Below are positions 7,296 through 15,706 of a stretch of 17,128 bases of DNA, in pieces. Each line of letters starts with the position of its first letter. The stretch's first letter is position 1. This stretch comes from Bacillota bacterium (lineage in GTDB: Bacteria; Bacillota; Clostridia; Tissierellales; Peptoniphilaceae), in the NCBI GenBank assembly GCA_023394045.1, contig JAEXBN010000044.1, positions 1-17,128 of the forward strand, written 5' to 3'. The position numbers and the translations under genes are program-made. Under the pieces are notes generated by a model. The model saw only the letters and a program-made list of their open reading frames with translations. It ran no database searches and was not told the DNA's origin.

Positions 7296-9377
7296 ATGAC
7301 TCATCCATTTGATACTTTCGGTCGTTATCAGTTTAACCTCAAGGTGATGCGCGAACGGCTGCCGAAGCCGGTTTATGAAGTATTTCGGGGCGCGCTTCGA
7401 CATCAACGCTGGATTGATCAGAAGACAGCAGATGCCATCGCTCATGCGATGAAAACCTGGGCGATTGAGTTGGGTGCCACCCATTTTTCCCATTGGTTTC
7501 AGCCGCTTAATGGCCGCACGGCCGAAAAGCACGATGCGTTTATTACGCCGGATGATGAAGGGGAACCGATCACCCGGCTGTCCGGAAAGGCTTTGATGAA
7601 GGGAGAGACGGACGGCTCTTCGTTCCCTAACGGCGGGCTTCGCGATACCTTTGAAGCGCGAGGATATACATTCTGGGATCCCAATTCCTACGCCTTCGTT
7701 CGCGGGCATGTGCTCTATCTTCCCAGCGTCTTTATGAGTTATCGCGGCGCGACGCTGGACTTGAAGATGCCTTTGATTAAGTCGCTGGAAGCGCTCAGTG
7801 AGCAATCCGTGCGCGTTTTACATGATTTGGGAAAGGAGCACGTCACCAGTGTGTACCCGATGCTCGGGCTGGAGCAGGAATTTTTTCTTGTGGACGCGAA
7901 AGCAGCAGCACAGCGTCCGGATCTCCGCCTCTGCGGGCGCACGCTCTTCTCCTCAGAGCTTCTCGACTCCGGTGAATTTGAGCAGACGTATTTCAAGGGG
8001 ATGAACGATCAGGTTCAGCGCTACTTTGATGATGTGAACCAGGCATGCTGGGATGTTGGGATTTATGCCTCCATTGAGCATAATGAGGTGTCGCCAGGTC
8101 AATACGAGTTTTCCTCGGTGTTTTCGGATGCCGTCAACACCATTGATCAGAATATGGTGGTGATGGAGATCCTGGAGCAGACCGCGCCCAAACACGGCTT
8201 TATGTGTCTGCTGCATGAAAAGCCGTTTTCCGGCATGAATGGCTCAGGAAAGCATAACAATCTTTCGCTTTTGACCTCAGAGGGCGAGAATCTTTTTGAT
8301 CCGGGGGATGAACAGCCGGAAGATCTTCAGTTTTTGCTGTTTATGATCGCCTTCATTGAGGCGGTGGATCGCCATCAGCTGTTGTTGCGCATGGCCTCTT
8401 CGGATGAACATAATGATCATCGCCTCGGCGGGAATGAAGCGCCGCCGTCGGTGATTTCCATCAATCTTGGTTCCGCGCTCCATGAGCTGTTTTCAGAGCT
8501 GGCCAAATCGACAGAGGTGACGCAGGTGAAGCTGACCTCCATGATTCGTCCTGTGAAGTCTCTGGCGGATCAGGCCATCGAGACGACTGACCGCAACCGG
8601 ACTTCGCCGATTTCCTTCACTGGAAACAAGTTTGAGCTGCGCATGATGGGTTCGTCGCTCAACGCCTCCGCGTTGAATACGTTCCTTTACGGAGCCATGG
8701 CAGAGTCGCTGCGCAGTATGGCGGAGAAGCTGGAGAGCCGGGACACGTCGACCCCGCAGGCGCTGCATGAAACGACGATGGAAATTTGTCATGAAGTGCT
8801 TGCAGAGCATCAGAATATTTTATTTAATGGGGACGGGTATAAGAGTGAATGGCTGGAAGAAGCACGTCGGCGCGGATTGGAGCAGGTGTTTTCTTATATC
8901 GAAAGCGTGGAGGCCATCACCCGTCCAAGTACGGTGGAGATGTGTGAATCGTTTGGCATTTTGAGCCAGAGCGAGCTGGAAGCTCGGCGTGAAATTTTGA
9001 TTTCGCAGTTCTCCCATTCGGTGGAGATGCAAGCGCGCGTCTTGATCAGCATGGTTCGCCGTGGGGTGATTCCGGCGCTGCTGGATTTTCAGGCGCGTTT
9101 GGATGCTGCAGCGGCGAGCGGAAGGAGCAAAACGGCCGTGCAGATGGCAGAACAAAATGCGAAATATACCGATCTCATCAATCAGGGAACGGAGGATCTG
9201 CAGCGTATTCTTGACCGAGTGATGAAGAATGAAGATGCTTGGGAACGCAGCCTGCATTTGAAGGATGAGGTGCGCGAAGCGATGTCAAAACTGACGCAGC
9301 GGTTGAATGCGGTGGAAGCCGCGCTGCCTCAGGATGTGTTGCCGTATCCTTCTCAGGATCAGCTGGTCGTGCAGTAA
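7296..9377 (+). CDS. glnA: Glutamine synthetase type III
   Basis: Makes glutamine from glutamate, ammonia and ATP; type III enzymes are large dodecamers of about 700 residues, and this protein is 693. The start ATG has GGGAGG five bases upstream. Visible type III and general GS features are GSSFPNGGL at 107-115, ARGYTFWDP at 121-129, and GLEQEFFLVD at 191-200 with metal-site E193 and E195. EHNEVSPGQYEF follows at 261-272, then FSGMNGSGKHNNLSL at 311-325 covering the glutamate-binding loop. GGNEAPPS at 378-385 and DRNRTSPISFTGNKFELRM at 432-450 form the nucleotide and phosphate site. It carries the type III C-terminal helical extension. The neighbouring hisS follows after 51 bases with no terminator. 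Together with the nearby glutaminase it gives the cell opposed glutamine-making and glutamine-degrading enzymes, so regulation must separate them. Confidence 0.95.
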   Translation: MTHPFDTFGRYQFNLKVMRERLPKPVYEVFRGALRHQRWIDQKTADAIAHAMKTWAIELGATHFSHWFQPLNGRTAEKHDAFITPDDEGEPITRLSGKALMKGETDGSSFPNGGLRDTFEARGYTFWDPNSYAFVRGHVLYLPSVFMSYRGATLDLKMPLIKSLEALSEQSVRVLHDLGKEHVTSVYPMLGLEQEFFLVDAKAAAQRPDLRLCGRTLFSSELLDSGEFEQTYFKGMNDQVQRYFDDVNQACWDVGIYASIEHNEVSPGQYEFSSVFSDAVNTIDQNMVVMEILEQTAPKHGFMCLLHEKPFSGMNGSGKHNNLSLLTSEGENLFDPGDEQPEDLQFLLFMIAFIEAVDRHQLLLRMASSDEHNDHRLGGNEAPPSVISINLGSALHELFSELAKSTEVTQVKLTSMIRPVKSLADQAIETTDRNRTSPISFTGNKFELRMMGSSLNASALNTFLYGAMAESLRSMAEKLESRDTSTPQALHETTMEICHEVLAEHQNILFNGDGYKSEWLEEARRRGLEQVFSYIESVEAITRPSTVEMCESFGILSQSELEARREILISQFSHSVEMQARVLISMVRRGVIPALLDFQARLDAAAASGRSKTAVQMAEQNAKYTDLINQGTEDLQRILDRVMKNEDAWERSLHLKDEVREAMSKLTQRLNAVEAALPQDVLPYPSQDQLVVQ

Positions 9378-9428
9378 AGCCATCGGGGAACACTTGATCC
9401 TGTCGGAAGGAGATGAAGGAGGAATGAT

Positions 9429-10790
9429 ATGACCGTCCAACCTAGTATTTTGCCGGGGTTTATGGAGCTTTTGCCAGAAGAGCAGGTTTTGTTTGAGCAT
9501 GTGAAGGCGACGATCGAAACGGTTTACCGGAAGTATGGGTACTGGCCTCTGGATACGCCGGCGATTGAAAAGGATGAAATTCTTTTCGCCAAAGGCGGCG
9601 GGGAGACCACAAAGCAGATCTACCATATTGCAAAAGGGGAGCACGCTTCCGATCAATCGCTGCGCTTTGACTTGACGGTTCCTTTGGCGCGCTATGTGGC
9701 GCAGCACACTTCTGAGCTGGCATTTCCGTTCCGCCGCTACCATATTGGAAAAGTGTATCGCGGGGAGCGCAACCAAAAGGGGCGCTATCGTGAATTCTAT
9801 CAGGCCGATATCGATGTGATTGGAATGGAGCAGCTGTCTGTATTAAATGATGCTGAGGTTCCTGCAGCCATTTTTGAGATTTTTTCCCGTTTGGGGATTC
9901 CGGGCGTGCGCTTTCATATCAATCATCGCGGATTGCTGAATGGATTCTTTGCGTCCATCGGCATCTCAGATAGTGAAGCGGTTCTGCATGCGGTGGATAA
10001 GCTGGCGAAAATCGGAGCTGATGGGGTCAGTGAGCTCCTTGATGAAGCGGGTCTGACCGAGGAACAAAAAGCGAAGACATTTGCATTTATCGGCGTGACC
10101 GATGAGCGTCCCGCGATGGAGCGTCTGGCTTCGGTCGCCGAAGGAATGGACGCTTCGCTTCCGGGAGGTGAAACGTTCCTGAACAGCTGGGCAGATTTTC
10201 AGACGATCGTCCGCGCGATGGAAGGCTTTGGCATTCCCAGCGAGCACATCGTGGTCGATACGTCCATTACTCGCGGCTTGGACTACTATACCGGAGTGGT
10301 TTATGAAACGTTTATCGATGGCTATGAATCGCTGGGTTCCGTTGCTTCCGGCGGCCGCTATGAGGATCTTGCCTCGAATTTTTCGAAGACGAAAATGCCC
10401 GGCGTGGGGATCTCCATTGGCTTGACCCGGCTATTTTATCAGCTGCGCGAAGCGGGTTTGATCGCGCCGAAAAAAGGGGATTATATTGCGGCGCTGGTGA
10501 TTCCCATGGGGCAGGAAGAGACGGCGGCTGCGATTCATGTGGTGCGTGAATTGCGCGAGGTCGGTCTGTCGGCCAAGCTGTACACAGAGCCGGGAAAAAT
10601 GAAAAAGAAATTTTCCTATGCGGATCAGGAAGGCGTGCGTTTCGTCATCATTATTGGAGAAAACGAACGCAAGGAAGGAACGGTCAGCATCAAGGAAATG
10701 GAAAGCGGCGATCAGCGCGTCATGCCCCTGAATGAAGCGATTCGATACCTGTTGGAGCAACGCTCTTTGGATGGAAAGGGAAGAGAATGA
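9429..10790 (+). CDS. hisS: Histidine--tRNA ligase
   Basis: A class II aminoacyl-tRNA synthetase that charges tRNA-His; cytoplasmic dimer, 453 residues. The start ATG at 9429 has AAGGAGG (9416-9422) six bases upstream. Motif 2 is KVYRGERNQKGRYREFYQ (108-125) with R111 and Q125. The HisA loop is RGLDYYTGVVYE (282-293) with R282 as catalytic Arg, and SGGRYEDL (307-314) is the HisB-like motif. Motif 3 is GVGISIGLTRLF (325-336), and a C-terminal anticodon-binding domain begins near 345. The adenylate-site segment LRFDLTVPLARY resembles eukaryotic, archaeal and Bacteroidetes HisRS rather than the RPEGTAG form of E. coli. It overlaps thrS by four bases (ATGA), so the two are translationally coupled. 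Confidence 0.96.
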   Translation: MTVQPSILPGFMELLPEEQVLFEHVKATIETVYRKYGYWPLDTPAIEKDEILFAKGGGETTKQIYHIAKGEHASDQSLRFDLTVPLARYVAQHTSELAFPFRRYHIGKVYRGERNQKGRYREFYQADIDVIGMEQLSVLNDAEVPAAIFEIFSRLGIPGVRFHINHRGLLNGFFASIGISDSEAVLHAVDKLAKIGADGVSELLDEAGLTEEQKAKTFAFIGVTDERPAMERLASVAEGMDASLPGGETFLNSWADFQTIVRAMEGFGIPSEHIVVDTSITRGLDYYTGVVYETFIDGYESLGSVASGGRYEDLASNFSKTKMPGVGISIGLTRLFYQLREAGLIAPKKGDYIAALVIPMGQEETAAAIHVVRELREVGLSAKLYTEPGKMKKKFSYADQEGVRFVIIIGENERKEGTVSIKEMESGDQRVMPLNEAIRYLLEQRSLDGKGRE

Positions 10791-12694
10791 AGGTTTTTAC
10801 CAGAGATGGCAGTCCGGTCGAAGTACAGGAGGGAGCCGTTGCACTGGATGTTGCGAAGGCGATCAGCGAAGGGCTCGCTCGCAATGCGTTGGCGGCTGAA
10901 ATTAATGGAGAAGGCGCGGATCTTCGCACGCCGGTGCATGAAGGCGATACCATCTCGATTGATACATTTGAAGATGAGTACGGGCGCTTGGCGTTTCGCC
11001 ATTCGACCTCGCATCTGATGGCGGAGGCGGTTCAGCGTCTCTATCCTGAGGCGAAGTTGGCGATCGGTCCCGCGATTAAAGATGGATTTTATTATGACAT
11101 CGATTTTGGGGAAACGACGTTAACGGATGAGGATCTGCCGAAGATTGAGGCAGAAATGAAGAAGATTGTGAAATCCAAGCCGGAAGTGAATCGGTTGACG
11201 AAATCTAGGGATGGAGCGATCGCCTATTTTGAAGAGAAGAATGAGCCTTATAAAGTGGAATTGATTCGCGACTTGCCGGAAGGTGCAGAAATCAGCTTTT
11301 ATTCACAGGGAGATTGGGTGGATCTTTGCGCCGGTCCTCATGTCATGAACCTGGGAATCATCAAGGCGTTCAAGTTGACCAGCCTGGCGGGAGCCTATTG
11401 GCGCGGCGATGAGCATAATAAGATGCTGACACGCATTTATGGAACGAGTTTCCCCAAACAGTCGATGCTGGAAGAACATCTGGCGCGGATTGAAGAAGCA
11501 AAGAAGCGCGATCATCGAAAGATCGGCCGGGAGATGGAGCTGTTTACGCTGCTGGATGAGGGGCCGGGTTTTCCCTTCTTCCTTCCGAATGGGATGCGCC
11601 TGAAAAATGCCTTATTGGATTATTGGCGCGAGCTGCATCGCGAGGCAGGATACGAGGAAATTCAAACGCCAACGATCTTGAATCGCAAACTATGGGAAAC
11701 GTCCGGCCACTGGTCTCATTATCGTGAGAACATGTACACGACGAAGATTGACGGTGAGGATTATGCGATCAAGCCGATGAATTGCCCGGGAGCAATGCTG
11801 GTCTATAATTCCAAGCCGCATTCTTATCGGGAACTTCCGTTGCGTCTGGCGGAGCTTGGAAATGTGCACCGCCATGAATTATCAGGAGCGCTGCATGGTT
11901 TGTTCCGCGTTCGCAATTTTACGCAGGATGATGCGCATATCTTTTTAGCGCCGGAGATGATCGAAGATGAGATCAAGCGCATCGTCACGTTGATCGACAA
12001 GGTGTATACCAAGTTTGGTTTTAACTATTCGATGGAGATTTCCACACGTCCGGAAGATTCGATGGGCTCGGATGAAGATTGGGAAAACGCAACGAATGGG
12101 CTTAAAAATGCACTGGATGCCATGGGCAAGCCGTATCGCATCAACGAGGGAGACGGCGCATTCTATGGTCCGAAGATTGATTTTGAGCTGGAAGATGTCC
12201 TTGGGCGTACGTGGCAGTGCGGAACCATTCAGCTGGACTTTCAGCTTCCGCAGCGTTTTGGAGCGGAATATATCGGACAGGACGGAGAGAAGCATCGCCC
12301 GGTGCTGATTCACCGTGTGGTGTACGGATCGATTGAGCGCTTCGTGGGAATCCTGATTGAGCAGTATGCCGGAAATTTCCCGACCTGGTTGGCACCGGTT
12401 CAGGCGGCGCTTTTGCCTGTGAATCTGGAGGCACACGGCGCGGCGGTGCAATCGATGGTGGATGAATTAAGCGCATTGGGGCTGCGCGCCGAAGCGGATC
12501 TTCGTGAAGAAACATTGGGAAAGAAGATTCGTGATGCCCAGATTCATAAAATTCCGTATGAATTGGTCATCGGAGATCGCGAGATTGAAGAAAAAATGGT
12601 GAATATTCGTCGCCATGGCGAAAAGCAGACCGTTCCGATGAGCTGGGAAGAATTTAAGCAGAAGCTTCAGGAAGAAGTGAAAACGCGTGCTTAA
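10787..12694 (+). CDS. thrS: Threonine--tRNA ligase
   Basis: A class II synthetase charging tRNA-Thr, 635 residues, full length. Domains in order are TGS (about 1-62), the editing domain with HxxxH at H72/H76 plus C181 and H185 (DLCAGPHV), the catalytic core from about 245, and the anticodon-binding domain from about 535. The zinc that recognises threonine would be held by C333 (MNCPGAM), H384 (DDAHIF) and H509 (LIHRVVYGS), each one or two below the E. coli numbers 334, 385 and 511. R362 (HRHE) and Q380 match the ATP-site residues. The start overlaps the hisS stop by four bases, and AAGGGAAGAG lies just upstream. An intrinsic terminator follows 63 bases after the stop. I found no T-box leader before hisS or thrS. 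Confidence 0.98.
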   Translation: MKVFTRDGSPVEVQEGAVALDVAKAISEGLARNALAAEINGEGADLRTPVHEGDTISIDTFEDEYGRLAFRHSTSHLMAEAVQRLYPEAKLAIGPAIKDGFYYDIDFGETTLTDEDLPKIEAEMKKIVKSKPEVNRLTKSRDGAIAYFEEKNEPYKVELIRDLPEGAEISFYSQGDWVDLCAGPHVMNLGIIKAFKLTSLAGAYWRGDEHNKMLTRIYGTSFPKQSMLEEHLARIEEAKKRDHRKIGREMELFTLLDEGPGFPFFLPNGMRLKNALLDYWRELHREAGYEEIQTPTILNRKLWETSGHWSHYRENMYTTKIDGEDYAIKPMNCPGAMLVYNSKPHSYRELPLRLAELGNVHRHELSGALHGLFRVRNFTQDDAHIFLAPEMIEDEIKRIVTLIDKVYTKFGFNYSMEISTRPEDSMGSDEDWENATNGLKNALDAMGKPYRINEGDGAFYGPKIDFELEDVLGRTWQCGTIQLDFQLPQRFGAEYIGQDGEKHRPVLIHRVVYGSIERFVGILIEQYAGNFPTWLAPVQAALLPVNLEAHGAAVQSMVDELSALGLRAEADLREETLGKKIRDAQIHKIPYELVIGDREIEEKMVNIRRHGEKQTVPMSWEEFKQKLQEEVKTRA

Positions 12695-12757
12695 AATCAG
12701 CCCATCTTCACGAATCGGCATGAGCATCGAATGCCGCAGGAGTGGGTGTAGAGTTTC

Positions 12758-12809
12758 AAAAGAGAACGCCTGCCGCAGGGGAGATCCCGTGGGCAGGCGT
12801 TCTCTTTTT
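12758..12809 (+). terminator. Intrinsic terminator after thrS
   Basis: A 14-bp perfect GC-rich stem (AGAGAACGCCTGCC 12761-12774 with 12792-12805) is extended by three A-T pairs and followed by a five-T run (12805-12809). The 17-base apical region can form further short pairs. It ends the glnA-hisS-thrS run. Confidence 0.9.
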
Positions 12810-13020
12810 GTGATCTGATGAAGGGAGAAGCCGAACGATGAATGGAAGGCGGCGGTCTCTTGCCGTTGGGTTCCCTTTGCGGAGCTGCCCAGCCCAACAC
12901 CCGTATGGGGTCTTGAGCTGTTTTGTACAATAATATTGATGATGAAACGAATCAATAGAGCGGAAGAGTTCAGAGGATTGGGAGCCTAATTCGAGTCTCT
13001 TCCATGAAATGTAAGGAGAA
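12810..13020 (+). other. znuA upstream region, no gene seen
   Basis: About 210 bases between the thrS terminator and znuA. The section 12926-12940 is AT-rich and contains TACAAT (12926-12931, -10-like, no good -35) and an 11-bp palindrome CAATAATATTG (12928-12938), a possible operator. A leader hairpin GGAAGAG/CTCTTCC (12962-12968 with 12997-13003) lies just before the AAGGAG ribosome binding site (13013-13018). No match to the Bacillus Zur box was found by eye. Confidence 0.4.
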
Positions 13021-13023
13021 ATG

Positions 13024-14079
13024 ATGAATTATAAAAAAACAGCAGGGTTGATTGCTTCTCTTGGCTTAGCGATTGCTTTAACCGCTTGCGGAACATCGAA
13101 GGCGCCGGCTGAATCTTCGCAGAGTGCAGCGGAAGTGGAGTCCGTGTCTGTCGCAGAGGATCAGCAAGCCCCCGCCAAAGAACAAGCGCTGACGATTTAC
13201 GCGTCGACGGATTCCATCTATGATTTTGTGTCCATGATCGGCGAAGGCCGCGTTCAGGTCATCGATCTGATGGAAGGGGAAGGGGATGCCCATCACTGGG
13301 AGCCAACCCCGCAGCTGCTCAGCGGATTAAACAGCGCAGATCTTTTTCTGGTGAGCGGTGCTGGGCTGGAAAGCTGGCTTCCGGATGTTCAGGAGCAGCT
13401 GACTGGCGGAGTAAAAGTCGTGGATATGTCTGCTGGCGTCGAGCTGAAAGCGTCGACGGGGGAAGAGGAGCATGAGCATGAACATGAAGAGGAAGCTCAT
13501 GAATCGGGCGAGGAAGCCCATGAGGAGCATGAACATGAGCACGAACATGGGGCAACGGATCCTCATTATTGGCTGAGTCCGAAAGCAGCATCCATTCAGG
13601 CGAAAAATGTTTTTGATGCCTTGGTTGCAGCGGATCCGGAGGGAAAGAGCGTTTATGAAGCCAATTATGCGAAAGTGCAGGACAAGTTTAAGACGTTGAT
13701 CGCCGATTATGAAACGAGACTGAAACCCTATGAGGGCAAGTCGGTGATCGTTCCGCATGAAGCGTTTGCCTATATGTTTGATGAGGCTCATTTGCAGCAA
13801 GTGGGCATCGAAGGCATGCTGGCGGAGGGGCAGCCGGATGCGCAGCGAGTCTCGCAAATTGTTGATCTTGCCAAAAAAGATGGAATTAAAACCGTCTTTT
13901 ATGAAGGATATGACGACCCGAAGGAAGCGGAAGCCATCGCACAGGAAATCGGAGCGGCGACTGCGCCCCTGTACACACTTGAAGCGGAATCGAAAGAGGA
14001 TCGTGCTAAAGGTGAAAACTACTTCACCTTTATGGAAAAGAATCTTGATGCGATCATTCAATCATTTGGGGGTAAGTAA
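13024..14079 (+). CDS. znuA: Zinc ABC transporter substrate-binding lipoprotein
   Basis: The extracytoplasmic metal-binding component (cluster A-I solute-binding protein) of a ZnuABC importer. Two adjacent ATGs exist; the second, at 13024, is preferred because AAGGAG ends five bases upstream, versus two for the first. It has 351 residues. The N-terminus is MNYKK plus a hydrophobic stretch ending in the lipobox LTAC, so Cys22 would be lipidated and the protein anchored to the outer face of the membrane. Probable metal ligands are H90 or H91 (GDAHHWEPT), H181 (TDPHYWLSP) and H245 (VPHEAFAYM), with an acidic fourth ligand near E294-D298. Residues 148-176 form a His/Glu-rich loop with nine His, characteristic of zinc rather than manganese binding proteins. 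First gene of the znuACB unit; regulation by a metal-sensing repressor is expected but no operator is certain. Confidence 0.95.
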   Translation: MNYKKTAGLIASLGLAIALTACGTSKAPAESSQSAAEVESVSVAEDQQAPAKEQALTIYASTDSIYDFVSMIGEGRVQVIDLMEGEGDAHHWEPTPQLLSGLNSADLFLVSGAGLESWLPDVQEQLTGGVKVVDMSAGVELKASTGEEEHEHEHEEEAHESGEEAHEEHEHEHEHGATDPHYWLSPKAASIQAKNVFDALVAADPEGKSVYEANYAKVQDKFKTLIADYETRLKPYEGKSVIVPHEAFAYMFDEAHLQQVGIEGMLAEGQPDAQRVSQIVDLAKKDGIKTVFYEGYDDPKEAEAIAQEIGAATAPLYTLEAESKEDRAKGENYFTFMEKNLDAIIQSFGGK

Positions 14080-14134
14080 GAAGTACAAGATTAAGGCTTC
14101 TTGCCGGAGTGCCCTGAATGCGGAGGAATGTGCG

Positions 14135-14800
14135 GTGGATGTTTACTGCCTGAACCATGTGCAGTTTCGTTATGAGGATGATGCGGTGCTGGACGATGTG
14201 AATTTTGTCGTTCAGCCCGCTGATTTTGTTGGAATTGTTGGGGAGAACGGAGGCGGAAAGACGACGCTTCTGCGGCTTTTGACGGGAGAAAAAAAGCCTG
14301 TCGCTGGAACGCTGACCTTTTTTGGCGAAAAGGGCATTTCGCAAAAAGCGATGCATCGAATCGGCTATGTCCCTCAGATCAATCCGGCGAATGGCATGAC
14401 ATTTCCAATCAGCACCCGTGAGATGGTGGCGCTGGGGCTCACGAGGCATATCACGCCGCGCTTTTTTTTGAACCATGATGAGCGGGAAAAAGTGGAGTTT
14501 TCCATGCGGCATCTAGGCATTGAGGATTTGGCATCCAAGAATTTTCATGATCTTTCGTGTGGACAGAAGCAGCGTGTGATGATTGCCAAAGCGCTGGTGG
14601 ATCAACCCGATGTTCTTATTTTTGATGAGCCGACGGTGGGGATCGATCCGGAGAGTAAAGAGCAGTTCTATGCGACCTTGGATCATATGAACCGGGTTCA
14701 TCACATTACGATTTTGATGGTGACCCATGAAGTCGATCAGGGGCGCAACCACTGGACGCGGATGTTGCGCGTCAAAAATCATCGGGTGGAGGAACTGTGA
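14135..14800 (+). CDS. znuC: Zinc ABC transporter ATP-binding protein
   Basis: The cytoplasmic ATPase subunit driving metal import, 221 residues. The GTG at 14135 is chosen as start because GGAGGA (14122-14127) stands seven bases upstream and the following DVYCLNHVQFRY begins the normal first strand of an ABC domain. The frame stays open upstream into znuA, but with no better start. Motifs are Walker A GENGGGKTT (36-44, K42), Q-loop Q81 (VPQIN), signature LSCGQKQR (140-147), Walker B VLIFDEP (160-166, E165) and H-switch H198 (VTHEV). The signature reads LSCGQ instead of the common LSGGQ. The gene lies 55 bases after znuA, and its stop overlaps the znuB start by one base (TGATG). Confidence 0.93.
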   Translation: MDVYCLNHVQFRYEDDAVLDDVNFVVQPADFVGIVGENGGGKTTLLRLLTGEKKPVAGTLTFFGEKGISQKAMHRIGYVPQINPANGMTFPISTREMVALGLTRHITPRFFLNHDEREKVEFSMRHLGIEDLASKNFHDLSCGQKQRVMIAKALVDQPDVLIFDEPTVGIDPESKEQFYATLDHMNRVHHITILMVTHEVDQGRNHWTRMLRVKNHRVEEL

Positions 14801-15645
14801 TGCTGCAATATGCTTTTATGCGACGCGCATTGATCGTTGGTCTTCTGTTGGGGCTGATGATTCCGCTGATGGGGGTGGTTGTGGTGAATCGGCGCACCTC
14901 GACCATTGGCGATGCACTTTCACACACGTCTCTGGCGGGCATTGGTCTGGGACTTTTATTTGGCATGTCGCCGCTCTATGGCTCCGTGCTTCTGACGATC
15001 TTGGGCGCTTTTGCCATTGAGGCAGTTCGAAGCCGTTTCCCTAAAAGCGGAGATCTGGCGACGGCGATGGTGATGTCGACCGGTGTGGGTCTTGCATCGT
15101 TGCTCTCCGATATCGTTCCGACGGCCATGAAGTTTGAATCCTATTTGTTCGGCTCCATTGTGACGATACGTCCTCAGGAAATGTGGCTGAGCATGATCAT
15201 CGGGCTTTTGGTTCTGGTGCTCTTTTTTACGCTGTATTTTCCGCTTTTGTACATCAGTGTGGATCCGAATGGCGCCCGGCTGACGGGGATGCCCATACGC
15301 TGGATCGACGCACTGTTTACGGCTCTTCTCGCGGTCACCATTGCCATTGCAGCACGGACGATTGGGGCGCTGATGGTTTCATCGCTGATGATTCTTCCCG
15401 TCGCCTGCGCGCTGTTTTTTACCAAAAGTTATAAGCATACGGTGTTTGTTTCCATGATTCTTGGGGATATTTTTGTTTTGTCCGGTTTAATTCTTTCCTA
15501 TTATCAGGGGCTGAAGCCGGGGGGAGCGATTGTCATGATTGGAATTTGTGCTTTTGCTCTTTGCTGGGTTGCGCGTTTCATCATACGTCCGCGCGAAACG
15601 CGGGAAGCTGAGGATACGCCATTGAAGCCTCTTTCGGATATGTAA
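14800..15645 (+). CDS. znuB: Zinc ABC transporter permease (ABC-3 family)
   Basis: The membrane channel subunit of the ZnuABC importer, 281 residues with roughly eight hydrophobic segments. The ATG at 14800 is preferred over the GTG at 14797, since GGAGG (14788-14792) ends seven bases before it; it shares one base with the znuC stop, so the two are translationally coupled. Family-typical sections are VVVVNRRTSTIGDALSHTSL near 25-44 and IAARTIGALMVSSLMILPVACA near 183-205. The C-terminal tail is charged and cytoplasmic (RPRETREAEDTP). A bidirectional terminator follows about 60 bases downstream. Manganese or iron importers use the same permease family; zinc is inferred from the His-rich ZnuA. 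Confidence 0.93.
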   Translation: MLQYAFMRRALIVGLLLGLMIPLMGVVVVNRRTSTIGDALSHTSLAGIGLGLLFGMSPLYGSVLLTILGAFAIEAVRSRFPKSGDLATAMVMSTGVGLASLLSDIVPTAMKFESYLFGSIVTIRPQEMWLSMIIGLLVLVLFFTLYFPLLYISVDPNGARLTGMPIRWIDALFTALLAVTIAIAARTIGALMVSSLMILPVACALFFTKSYKHTVFVSMILGDIFVLSGLILSYYQGLKPGGAIVMIGICAFALCWVARFIIRPRETREAEDTPLKPLSDM

Positions 15646-15706
15646 GAACGAGACGTGCCCGATGGAGGAAAGAGCGGAGATGTTAAAGTAAACATGTTAA
15701 AGTCAA

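Noticed and set aside
9378..9428. T-box leader before the hisS-thrS pair
   Set aside because: The gap is only 51 bases, holds no T-box core or terminator stem, and thrS overlaps hisS.
13450..13550. Tandem DNA repeat in znuA (repeated GAGCATGAACAT-like units)
   Set aside because: It is explained by the His/Glu-rich metal-binding loop of ZnuA, common in zinc-binding lipoproteins; it is not an independent repeat element.
13327..14061. 244-codon open frame on the - strand opposite znuA
   Set aside because: The complement of znuA; its composition follows from the His/Glu-rich codons of the real gene, and no ribosome binding site or family match is seen.
13757..14134. N-terminal extension of znuC overlapping znuA
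   Set aside because: The frame is open, but this part is a different reading of znuA codons, rich in Arg and Lys, and the ABC domain begins right after the well-placed GTG at 14135.
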